A stretch of 64,000 nt of DNA, taken from Trichopria drosophilae (lineage: Eukaryota > Arthropoda > Insecta > Hymenoptera > Diapriidae). The stretch spans positions 124,001 through 188,000 of the forward strand of contig CM059585.1 of NCBI GenBank assembly GCA_030407085.1, given 5' to 3'. Shown here piece by piece: positions 40,220-52,400 of the stretch. Position 1 is the first letter of the stretch. Every line of letters starts with the position of its first letter. Made by a program: the position numbers and the translations under genes. Below the pieces are notes generated by a model that made no database searches, was not told the origin of the DNA, and saw only the letters and a program-made list of their open reading frames with translations.

Positions 40220-41340
40220 TTCTGGTTTACATTTGGTTTTAATAAATCTGGAACGAATTTTCGAATCGAATTATAATCTACCATTTTGAATTCTCAAAAA
40301 TTCGACTTCGGAATTTAAAGTAATACTGTTAAATTAGTAGATTAATCAATTGTTGTTTATTTCGTCACTATGACGGTTTCATAATTATATTTAGAATTAT
40401 GATTTGAAATTAAAAATGGTGTAAACATTGGACTTTCAAAATGGATCATTAGTGTTAATAATTAAAATTCAGATCTTTTAAATGTCCCTACTTTTCAGAG
40501 ATCAATTATAATGTTCATTTAAAATGGAATCAAGATCCGCCATTTTGAATCATCAAAATGTCATCCGCTGAATGTAAAATATTCAACATATATCCATAAA
40601 TCATAAGCTTCATCAATTGCCGTTTAGTTAAGACATCCCTAAACAGTATACTTAATGAAATCAACTATCGAGATTTAAAATGGCGCAGAATCGAGCCCTC
40701 GAAAACAGGTAATTAGTGTTATTAATTGAACTTTCGTTCTTCTTAATATAATTTGTTACTTATTTTACGTTTTTATAGAAAAAATTTGGATAGAAACGTA
40801 GTAACATCGAAGCATCATGCGTCATTTTAGATTTTTGAAAATTCATCATTAGATATTGTTATTAATACACTCCATAGAATGCCATAGCGATCTTCTTAAT
40901 TAAATCTCGAATCAAATTTAAATTTCAAAAATGGCTTAATGGCTCAAAGTAGACTATTAACGTTAATAATAAAAATTCAGTTTTCATAAAGTATTTTGTC
41001 ATTTATTCTACGTATTCCAAGATCAAAGTTGTGCTAAAATATAAAATTATGAGTTATGATCTAGTTGTGATCCACCATTTTGGATTTTCGAAAATTTGTC
41101 ATAAAAATTTTAAATATCAATGTGGAGTCATTTAAATTAGTAGATTCACCATAGACTTTTAATACATAGATGCCCATGAAGGTTTTGTTAATAAAATCAA
41201 GTATCAATATTGAACTTTATTACAATTAGATCTTAGAAAACCGAATATATAAATGGTATAAAATACCCATTAATTAGATTACAAAATTCAAAATGGAGGA
41301 TACAAAATAAGAAATCACAAGCTCTCAGTAACGCCGGAAC
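40220..41340. repeat. Degenerate tandem repeat, period ~265 bp, about four copies
   Basis: Three anchors recur in the same order. CCATTTTGAATTCTC-like lies near 40280, 40540, 40825 and 41080. AGTGTTAATAATTAAAATTC-like lies near 40454, 40717 and 40966. An ATCAATTGTTGTTTA-like word lies near 40345, 40612, 40860 and 41150. Spacing is 250-285 bp. Copies are heavily diverged and non-coding. Confidence 0.55.
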
Positions 41341-44300
41341 AGAATAAAATGTTACTTTCGCGGATTAACGTCTACGAAATACAAAGTACCTTTTGCATGA
41401 CTTTCAGAAAATTGGAATTTTACATTTTGAATTAATTTACGTTTAATTTCATCGAATGATTGTTTGCGGTTGCCTCCGCAGACTCTCGCAATCGAGAACA
41501 ATAGCTCGACTATTCATTGAAAATTAGTGGCGTTTCAGTTAGACGAATTAGGAGGAGCTTAGAAAAATATGAATGCTTTTTTAATCTCCTTCATCAAGAT
41601 GATCTTTATTCTATGACGAGTTCTATTCATTTGTTCGTGTATAAGAAACGCCATCCATTAGAAGCAGGGTTTCGTAAATAAGCAAAGCGACTCAAAGATG
41701 TAACTAATTTGAATATCGGGTGAAGGCTAAGCCGCATGTACATTATTGAGGTATATATTATAATTTTTTTAAAGTCTTAGAACTGCATATTGCAAATGTT
41801 TTAAGGTAATGAAGTATGGTTAATTTTTTTTTTTAAATTGACAAGGATTTTCCGCGACAGTCATAAAAATCATCTGACATCATGGGTAATGCATAATATA
41901 TTTCTTTGTTATTCTATTCACTTCTGGCGTTAGACAGATTGTAGTATACATCAAAATGACATCTGCCATTTATTTATTAGTCGACTACATTTGAAAGAAA
42001 GGTGTGGCAAATAGTCGAAAATTTTTAACATAAATCAAGAAATAGATATATCTTTTGTTTTGTAGTCGTGCTAAAAAATTACAAAAATTAATGAATAACA
42101 AATGAAAGTAATCTTGATAACAACTAATGACATTTTGTACAAGAAACAAGATTACTGTCGTGATAAAAGACGTAAAAAACAACAAAAATCATAATTTAAT
42201 AATCTAAATCGGTTTAAATCTAATTTAAGCGACACGACTATTATTTAAATGTTTTAGATAGGTAACTCGTTTCTTTATCTTTCACCAGCATCTAACTGGA
42301 ATCATTCGTCATATATTTTAGCACAAATGATAAATGATTTAAAACTCGTCGATTCCTGTATCTCCATGGACGAGGAGTGGCTATACAATCCCCCCCATTC
42401 CTATAGATCCATTAAAAAAAAAGGCCTTCGTTGAATCTCTAAAAAAAAGTAGTCCATCTGTTTGGTATAGGCAAATTTGGACCACCTGTCGATCGGCCTT
42501 CGAAACAATGAATAAAACCTAGCTTTTTTTTTTGTTCTTGTCCATTTTTGCAATAACAAAATTTTTCATAACTATTTCAGAATTACAAAATCAAAATAAC
42601 GGGAATTTTCAATTCTAAATGATAATTTGTAGGAGAATTTTGATAGGTAATCCTGATTAGTCACGATATTTGGATATGCATGTCAAACAGTGAATACGTG
42701 GAAGACCTAAATCAGAATATAAACGTTTGTATCGTTTTTATTTTTAACGTTCTAGAACGGTATCTTTCTTCGACTCGTAAGCAAAAAAAGGGCTTAATAA
42801 TTATCTTTTCCTATACTGTTATCACTGAACAGATCGTTAATCCTGACCTTAAGATAAGAGATATCGAGGAGGACAGCACAACAGTCTTCCTTCGGTTCTC
42901 GGCTAATAAAAATATTTTAAATTGATGTTTTTTTTTTGAGTGAGAGTTTTATAACTCTTTCTGGACGTGTAATTTATGCATTCTTTTGGCGTACTTCAGT
43001 GCATGAAGATGCCAAAAAGTCAATTTTTAGAAATCTAGGAAAAATATTGTAATATGCCTTCTCGCATCAAATATTTTTAATCATTTAAGAGGTGATGAGG
43101 ATGATTACTGAATTACTGAGTTATTAATAAATAATTTAAAACTATTCGAAAACTGATCAAATTGTTCAAAATAACGAGAAAACATTTGTTTACCTTCTCA
43201 AAACACAACTGATTGAAAATTTTGATTAAAGACGATCAGTTAGAAAAAAGCGATCACATTCTTTAAAAATTGGTTAAATGTGATCCAAATTGGATGACCT
43301 GATTAAGAACGTGAACGTTCTACTAACGATTTTTAATAGTTCGCGATCTACCGGAAGATTAGTTACAAACCAAAATGTAAGGTCAACATTCAGATAGTAA
43401 ATTCCGACACCTAATAGTAGTGTCTAATAGTATCTGAAATAGTGACTAATAGAATCTGACTAATAGTATGTGAAAAATTTATATGATTAACTAACTTAGG
43501 AATTTATTGGCCATTTTAAAGAAACGTAGAATTTCTAACTAACATTTTTAACAGAAATTTACTAAGCTATTTTTAAGATAAAACTTAATAGTTCGTCATT
43601 GTATTGTACTATAATAATAATAAAGGAAACTAAACTTATTAAAGTAAGTGCATTTTCAATATACTGAGTATTATCAAAGTATAATTTTTCTTATTTGCAA
43701 GTAAGGTCCACTACAACTAATACCTGGTCGTTGGTTTTTTACGTACTATGTGGATCGATTGCTCTCCCGCTTGCGAAAATTAGGCAACGTGCATTGCAAT
43801 CGCAACTAGCGGCGGGGCGGGGAGACTTAACTAACTTCGTCGATATTGCAAATTATTCAAATTAGTTTCCATCACGGTTTCTTTTCTTTCTTCTTTTATT
43901 CTTTTTAAAAGTGTTTTTATATGATCCTGAAATCACTGTTTTCAATTTTATAAAAACTAATACATACTAGCAGGATAGAAAGGATAGAAAGCAAGTATTT
44001 CAAACGTAACTCCTAACGTCCTCATTTCAAATAATTATAAAAAAATCTTTAAATATTTCTATTGTTATTACCATCGTGACAATTGACCATTTTTTCAAAT
44101 TATGCTGAATTACATATTGTTAGTTACGTAGTATACCCTCAACAATGTTTCATTTAGATTTAAAAATAGTTTCTGGACAGATTTTACGCGAGTTTTTACT
44201 TGTAATGCCTGCTGAAAAAGTTGTTTTTCAAAGCAGTTATTTCATTTATTTATCGAATTGATTTTCGATTAATTAGGCATAAAATGGCAATTTTGCGTTC

Positions 44301-44983
44301 CTCTTTTAGGGCTGAAAATGAAACATTTGACTCTACGCAATCAGATATAAATTTCTCTAAATCATTAATTGATACCCTCCGAATCGAAAAATGTTACAGA
44401 ATATATGCCTTGAATGGCGCAATCATCACTCGAGGCGTAAAACTGTATTTTAAGCCCGCGTTGTAAACAGTTTTCTTGAAAGTAAACTGATGGTCGTGTT
44501 TTTAATTATTCTTTTAAATTGGAAATAATTACAATTTATATCTCGTGTAATCCCAAACTGTTATTATTGCAAGAAAAGCTTGTTGCAACAATCCTCCAGT
44601 TTTTATGTATTTATGTGGACACAAACCCTTGTTGGTAAACAGACCTTTTTTAGCGAGTAGTCATCACAGACGATGTTATTCTCAAAAATCACATACAGAA
44701 AGAACTGTCCGATAAAACACCCTTAGAAACGCCTCCAGTTTTTTAAATTTGCTGACGAAAAAAGTGGCCGGCAAAATTGCGGAAATATGCAATAAAAACA
44801 TTTTATTCTGCGTAGCGGTTAAGTTAAATTACCTGGTAAGGATATAGTTGAGCATATCGGATGCTGCAAGAACTACTGCACTGTCCATTATTGCGTTTAT
44901 CGCATTAATTCGAATGCGAAATGCCCGTGGTGCGATACAAAGGGACCACTGTTTGCTAAGACGGCGGTTGGCCGCAGAGCTTT

Positions 44984-45065
44984 TATAAACGGGCAGATTC
45001 GAAGAGATCGGATTAGATTACGCTAAACTAGCTCGGTGGCTGAAAGGACTGTTGCGCAATGCGAG
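44984..45065 (+). promoter_or_regulatory. Candidate TATA promoter with a tiny first exon
   Basis: TATAAA at 44984-44989 sits in a GC-richer patch. ATG CGA G at 45059-45065 is followed by GTGCGTAAA, a possible 5' splice site. Several insect secreted and cuticle-protein genes start with an exon of only a few codons behind a TATA box. No matching downstream exon was found, so this may be chance. Confidence 0.2.
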
Positions 45066-48000
45066 GTGCGTAAATAAACTGTGAGTCCATTAACTTGGGG
45101 TACATAACTAACTCCAAGAATCGGCAATTCCAATTAGTGATGATCGGTATGAAAAGAATTCATTCGCGCCTTGTTTCAGGCGGTTCTGAATAACACTGAT
45201 CCCAAAAGAATAAATCATTCACAAAATTTGCAGTTATTTGTGAAGAAAAAGACACATTAGGCAACTAGAGTATAAATGAAAATTTGTCTGCCTGTTTTCG
45301 TTAAGTTCACTTCGATAATCGGATTCGATGTGTGGATTTAGATAGTTAAATAAATACTTTATTGACAATTTTTAAAGATTGTTATTTTTAGTTGTTCATT
45401 GCTGAGAACAATGATAAATTAGCAAACCGATTTCTATGGGATCCCTGATGCAGTTGACTTTTCGGTCACGCCTTACCCATGTATCCGAAGTATTAGCTGG
45501 CAATCTGTACGTTCTATTAGTTATCTTGTTCGACAATAAAACGAATGTAATTCTGACCCTTGAAGGTAGTAAACATTAACATACTGGTTTGTGCACGGTC
45601 AGGATTAGAAAACGTAGAAAGTCTAAAACTCTGTGGATGCACGGAGAAATAGTTGATAAAATAATAATTAAAACATTTATCAGTTTGCAAAATTGTATAG
45701 GTTTGTTTACATTCAGAAATATACGTTAGACCGTTGACTGACGTTAGATTGGGCCCGATACAGTTGACATTTGGCTCAATTCTTACGTCCGGGGGTATTT
45801 CGCTATTAACATCCATTGTTTCACCATCAGATGAAGCTATTTACCAGCGCCCGATTGGCTGAAACTTAAAACGATCAATGTACTACTATTATGCATCAAA
45901 ATTAATTCATTGAAAGGCCAGTATTCTTGAAATTCCATGTAGGATTGTTTTGTACCGAGTTATAAGCGTAAAATATAATAAGCGATATTTAACATTTAAC
46001 GCTAACAGAAGCGACGAATTATTAATTATATAAAGCGCTTTAACACTTTTTTTTCAATACCAGTTTCTCATTAATACGAACGTAATTGTCGAACTATAAC
46101 TAAATGTAAATTGGAATAATTAAATGATCTAATAATTAAACATAACGATAACAGTTATAATAAAGGATTATTAATAGCACCGGAATCTTTTAATGAAACT
46201 ATTTTAATTATCTGTTAAGTTATTCCATATTACTTGGCGATTCTTAACGGGATGAAAGTCATAATCTACGCCCAACGCGTAAGCGACTAAACCGGTATTG
46301 AGAATGAATGGCAAAATAAAAACAATCATTACGGTGCATAATTTAAGGAATTAGGCGCATTGTTCGTGGTGTTCTTATAGCTAATTGGATGGGTGACATG
46401 TCGAAATGTAATATTTCGGAAGTGCAGATCCTGATCCCCACCCACTCTTTTTAAACTGTAACCTGCATTCTGCTGCCTACGTAGATGTGTTCGATTCGTT
46501 ACACGATCTACCCGAAGTGTGTTTAATATTTCGATTTGTGGGATTTACTGCTGCACATTTTTTAGGGCCAATTAAACTTATATTGCCAAGGTAAACATAC
46601 CGATTAGCATTCCAGTTAGTATGTTGTCCCCTGTAATTATTTGAGACGAATGGAACGTAGGGGACAAGTCACGAACGGGGAGTTCAGTAATTAGAACGCG
46701 GTTTCTGATTGGTGCACTTTGGCAAATTTTCAAAATGTCTTATGGCAAGTTCATAATCGCAAATTCAAATTGGCCATTAAAAATGGCAGCTAAAAGTTTT
46801 TTTTTAAGTAAATAACAGATATTTTACGTTCTTTACTGGAATTCTTGGTTCATCTTTGACTACAAAATGGCGAACAAAAAGTGCTATTGTATTTAAGTAT
46901 AAAACACAAAATCAGCAATTAACATTTATTTTCTTTGTGATTATGAATTTGCGATCTATGAAAATACGAAATGATATACAGCTTAAAATGTGCAGTTTAT
47001 TAAGAAAGATGATGCGTAAAACAAATATAGTGGTAATGTTCCACGTAATCTTCCATGCTACTGATTAAGATGCAATAACTGCAACAAAGCAGGACGTTTA
47101 ATAATAAACGCAATATTAATGGTTATGTTATTAACGTATAGTTCAAATAAATAATAATTTTATGTTATTACAATTATCCTGAATTCTCTGTAATGTAATT
47201 AATTTGGTATTCAAGATTTTAAAACAATGTATTAGCTTAATTTAAAAATACTCAAGAAATACGTCATAATTCAAAGATTTAAGTTCGTTTTAGTAGAGAT
47301 GTAAAATAGTTGTAACAAAGATTGGTTATTATTAGATGGTTGCGGGCGCATATGCATTCACGGATTAAGGGGAATAACAGTTTATGAAATGTTTGCTTCC
47401 ACAGTTTACTTTCTAGGTTTGTGGAATAATCGCATACAATGTGGCGATAACTCGGAAATGTGTGCAATTAATATAACTTTCGTTTATTATCACAAACGGA
47501 ATACCACTTTTGACACATATTCCCGAATAGTCTACGTATGTATTTTTCATATTTTTACATAGATTTAATAATTCCTCAGAAATTTATGTTCTAACAATTT
47601 TTGAATTCTTCGATCCACTAAAACTGGAAAGTTTGTTATCGATAATGTTTTTGGACTACAAATTTTCTATTGAAATGTGTTTTAAGACCATGTCCAATAA
47701 CAAATATTTTCGCAAATTTACGATGTGTACTAGTTGCGAGTTTAGAGGGCGCTATTTCGAACAGCGATGAGGCAATAGCTTCAAAGTAGCTTCGAACTAA
47801 TTTCGATCGACCGGATTTACTAGTCGTTTCAATTTTAAGACTTGAATCTACAGTTATTTTTAATTTACAACATTATTTTTAAAATGTAGATTACTCCAGG
47901 TGCTAATTTACAGTAATAAACTATATGAAAATGTTGACTGACTAAGTAGAAACGGAATTATCATTTTAAGATGACAAATTTGTTGGTCTCGATTTTATTA

Positions 48001-49884
48001 TTTATAATTGTGTAACCTTATCAGGTACCTTAAATTTTACTACGTGCCAAAATCTATTAATTGATTTTGATACAATGCCCAAGTTATAACAAAATCCAAG
48101 AGAAAATTTTTCTTGTAAACTTTACCATTCCAGACGGACTAATTTCGGACAGTCTTGTAAAATGAAGAAAAGTGTCATTATTTTTGGTAAAAATTACTAG
48201 ATTTTTGTCATTTTTACTGTCTGCATAGTAAACATTTCATAAACTTATAGTTGTTTTTATTAGAAAGAATGGTAAAATTAATATCTGGAATGGACAAATT
48301 TCCAAGAAAATTTTTTGTATTTAATTTAAATAAAAGCCTAACCTAAAAAGTTGAAAGGTTCCAAAAAGTTAATTCTGGACAATTTACCAGACTATTTACC
48401 ACGTTTTAAACCTTATTCATGAAAAACGACACGATTGTCCTAACTATATCATAATAACCCCTTCTATTTATTGCTTAGCACAACTATATCATATATTAGT
48501 TCGTGCTAGTGTCCGCCAGTATAGTTAAAAAACAACTATAAAATAGTTGGTTTGTAGTATAGTTGTTCCATCACGTAGCGTTTTTCCGCGTTCGAATCAA
48601 TAGAAACACAAAAAATTGTCTAGAGGGTAACTTCAAAAATCGTTTTTATATTTCAATGACACAGAAAGAACAAAAATAGTTAATCGAACCATTTCATAAA
48701 GATTAAACGAGTTATTAGTAGATAGTTAACTTCACTATTTTTTATAGTAAATATAGGTGCATTTACTATTTCCTGATGTGAACATCCCACCATAGAATAA
48801 TTGTGATGAAACCTAACCTAAAACCATCCACGTATTTTCGCGTGACATTGTACCGTTTACTTTTTCCTAATCCAGCATCAAACATAACCTAAAATGTATT
48901 GCATTTTTACATTCAAATTGTTACTTTAAATATTCGCGAGTAGCAAACTGGACGTAATAACATTAATTAAAGGAAAAGAAGCTTTTGTCACAGTAACAAT
49001 ATTTATTTTGTGATATAAATTAGAATATTCAAAATTTTAATTGTCAAATATTGTCAACGACAACTTTTCACGTTGCTAATTCTACTAATATTATATGTTA
49101 CAGCCACTTTTACCTATTTTCCATGGCTCCAAACCATTTTTTTATCTCACAGTTTACTAATTAAATACTCGTTTTAAATATATCTGTGTTTAATAATAAA
49201 ATAGACGTAATATATTTAATAACATCTTTCGATAGTAAACATAACCATTATACGCTAAGGTTTACAATTTTAAATTGTAGAAATAACATTCTCTTATCTA
49301 CAACATTTTCATGTTGTTAATCCTACTATTTAATATTAGTAATATTAAATGTTACTAAATCGGTGATGTGTTTAATTTTCTTGACCGCTTTTCTTAAATT
49401 ATTCTAAACTATATTTGGTATAAAGGTTCTTATACTTAATTTAATATTGTTTAGAATAAATAATTAAATTTTGCAATCTTTTCTTCCGTTTTTCAACGCT
49501 TTTCTTTCTCTTTGTTTATAAATCAATAGTCAAAGAATCACCCACACCATTAACAACCATAGTTGACATAACTATAACATGGTTCAACTATAACGTTTTT
49601 CTGTGGATAGTTACGATCCTTTAAAGAAATCGTATTTAGCATTAATTACCGCATCAGAAAATTTTAAGAAATTGTATAGTAAAGTTTACTATTAAAGTTT
49701 ATTAATTTTCTCTGTTTTCTGTAGATAAATCTCTGTACAAATAGAATAAAGGGAGATTAGATAAATAGAATAGATAAGGCAGAAAAAAGTACTTAAATAG
49801 ACAAATTCATTACACAGAAAGAAAGATATTGTAAAATTTACCATAACTATTGTAAATGTTAAAATTTTTGGCTTCCGGATGGAA

Positions 49885-50010
49885 TTGTAAATGTTACACC
49901 ACATATTTTAAATGATACAATACCTATTGCAATCGTTACGATACATATTATACACGGTACAATACTTATTGTAAATGTTACGATGTATATTGTAAATCTT
50001 AACAAACCTT
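49885..50010. repeat. Six units of an exact 21-bp-period tandem array
   Basis: TTGTAAATGTTACGATACATA-like units begin at 49885, 49906, 49927, 49948, 49969 and 49990, with no indels between them. Base substitutions are frequent but period is constant. All reading frames contain stops. Confidence 0.8.
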
Positions 50011-51011
50011 TCTTATCGTAATATACTTAAATTTTTGACGCGTATTGGGTATAGTTATTGTGAAATTTTGAGGTCTATCAACGCTTTTTTCAGGATGAAG
50101 TGATTGCTATATCCGATTTCGATGCACAAATCTTGTCGTAAAAATATTTGTTAGTAAAAAAACACCTCTTCTTTTTCTTATGTAATCGTGTGATTCTTTT
50201 GAAAAATTGAAATATTTCTTTTTTAATTTTAATGGTAGTTTCCTAGTTTTTTCAAATTGGCACCCAAAGGTTGAAAATTGCTGTAAAAAACGCCAGTTTT
50301 GGTCCTTAATGGGTTAAGAAACTTCTCACATTTATGTAATTATACGGTAGAACATAAACATTTAGTTAGTTACGAAATAGTTACTAAATGCCTCTCTTAC
50401 TAAACGACTATTTTCACTTACAAAAACTACATTGAATTACTAATACAATTAGTTATCTGATTCGCACACCTTATTAAGTTCAGATAACTAATTTATAAAG
50501 ATAATCTCTTAATAAATTCATCATTAAATTATGAAATAAAATTAGTTAAAATGTCCTACTGTAAAGTTTTGGAAAATATCTCGGAAACTTCTGTAGCACC
50601 GGCAACGCTGGCAGTAAGCGCATCCGCTTACATAAAGTGACACTTAGATATCGAAAGGAATAGAGGAAAATATAGTTAAAAATGACGAAAAAATCACATC
50701 GTATTTTAGATATGTAAACAAACGAGAAAATTCCTTATCGGTCATTCGATGTGCTTTGAACGCCAGGCTTGCGATAGTCGTATGTTGATGCGACATCTGT
50801 CATTCCTTCTGTTTGACGAAGGGTTTATACGTAGATAATGGAAAATAGACCAAAAAAGCCTATAAGGATGACAACTGAATACTGAATTATCATGATGCAC
50901 TAATGTATCTTTTCATGATAAAGGTTCCTGCCTTTTATTCTAGACATATCAAGAACCAACAATGTGACTTGTTAAAAAAATCGAATTTTCACATTTGAGG
51001 AATCTAAAAAA

Positions 51012-51373
51012 ATGTTCGGTAAAAATGTAAACAATACCAGCTCGGATTTCGGTGGAGGTAAGTCCTCTTCTTTTCGGGAGTCTCTTGCGGTCCATTTTTT
51101 TCTTTTTTTTCAGCAGCACCGGGGCCATGGATTCAAAAAGTCATGTTGTGGATCCTCCTCCTAACTTTCAGACCTATTAAATTTTCGTTGCCGTCGGCAT
51201 TTCTTTTAGTTACCACACACGCGTTAATTAAGCGTTGCCGGAGAAGCATCGGTCGTTTTGCATCGCTAATAGCTCGTACCCCTTTGCCGGCAACTTTCCT
51301 ATTTATCACCTTCCTGACGTTGTTCACGTGGCAATTTAGTACGATGCTAACACAACGAATTAGGTGCCAATAA
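51012..51373 (+). CDS. Candidate two-exon small gene, unrecognised
   Basis: An ATG in good context (AAAAAAATG) opens MFGKNVNNTSSDFGG, ending at 51057 in GGAG/GTAAGT. A 56-bp sequence ends in a long T tract and TTTCAGCAG, a typical short insect intron with a NAGNAG acceptor. The frame continues from 51114 as APGPWIQKVMLWILLLTF to a TAA at 51371-51373, for about 98 residues. The second exon is hydrophobic and Arg-rich and matches no family I know. The minus strand is also open across exon 2, which weakens the coding call. The splice signals are better than the protein evidence. Confidence 0.35.
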
Positions 51374-51379
51374 TCTTGG

Positions 51380-52400
51380 GACCAATCTCAAGGTTGAGAG
51401 GTTTGATAGGAAAGTCAAAAAACTTTTTGTTGACTACCACCAGACCTGATTGGGGTTTGTTTGACAATGGTCTGACATAGATGTCAGTAATCGTTGACAC
51501 TTCCTACCAGTATAAGTCTCTGTCACAAGTCACTGAATTCTCCAGCAACAAACAATTGTTATCACCACTTAACGTTATCATCCACAGTTGAAAGTCACGG
51601 CATAAGCTACCCGGCGTATCTTAATAGCCAATTTTTCTTTAACCGCTAAAAGTTAGCACGAACCAATTGCACCAACACTGAAAGCGCACCAATCACATCA
51701 GTCCATAGGACTTGTCAATCACTGCAAAGTCGTTGTCAAGTTGACCTGTCCACTTGAGACTCTGGTAACACACCGTTTAAGTGTCGACCGCGTATAAAGC
51801 ACCACTTAAGTCCCACTTAAATCCAGTAAGACTGATTTCTTTCGGGGTCAAGCTTCCGCGGCTGATCAAAGCCTGGAGAGACCATACCGGGTCCAACGGA
51901 TTGTCTTGGGTTACTACAGAGTCACACTCCCTCGCACTGGATCAGAGTTCCGTGCACTCACAGTCTCCCTCTTCGTCTTTTGCCCTCCATCCTCTGAAAC
52001 TCGTATTTGTCGTCTCTTTTTTCGCCCCCTCCTTTCTTTTGCGCCCTGTCTCTCGCCTTCTTGGATTATCTCTCTCTCTGTCACTCCTTCGACGTGGGTC
52101 CTCCTTTACGTCTTTATCGATGTTCCTCCCCCGCCTCTTTGTTTTCTCCCTCCTCTCTAAGAAAAGGCGTACGAATGCAGGCGAGAGTATAGTGGCTCCG
52201 CCTAATCTTTGCTTTTTCTTCCCTCGTGGAAGGATACTCGTATCATCTGCCACGTGCTCGCAGCTCTCGTACATTTTCTGTATTGCAGTAAACACACTGT
52301 CTATCGATGCTGTGGACCCGCGCAATCTTGATTGTGTTTTTTTTTTGCGCGGGAGATTACCAGAAATCGTGGATGTTGTAAATATCATCATTGGAATGTA
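51380..52400. other. Non-coding stretch of even composition with a pyrimidine-rich tract (51960-52180)
   Basis: Compared with its flanks this kilobase is GC-richer. 51960-52180 is strongly C/T-biased on the plus strand (CTCTCTCTGTC, CCTCCTTTCTTTTGCGCCCT). The bias alone keeps frames open on both strands (up to ~200 codons), and the translations are low-complexity, so I do not call genes. A promoter/5' UTR, or part of an LTR, is possible. Confidence 0.35.

Noticed and set aside
45517..45830. Cys-containing minus-strand frame as an upstream kinase exon
   Set aside because: The only good donor (GAC/GTAAGA) leaves phase 0, while the next known exon at 32446 needs phase 1; no family resemblance.
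51380..51960. Possible LTR of a retrotransposon
   Set aside because: The composition resembles a leader, but I found no matching second LTR, primer-binding site, or gag/pol frame.
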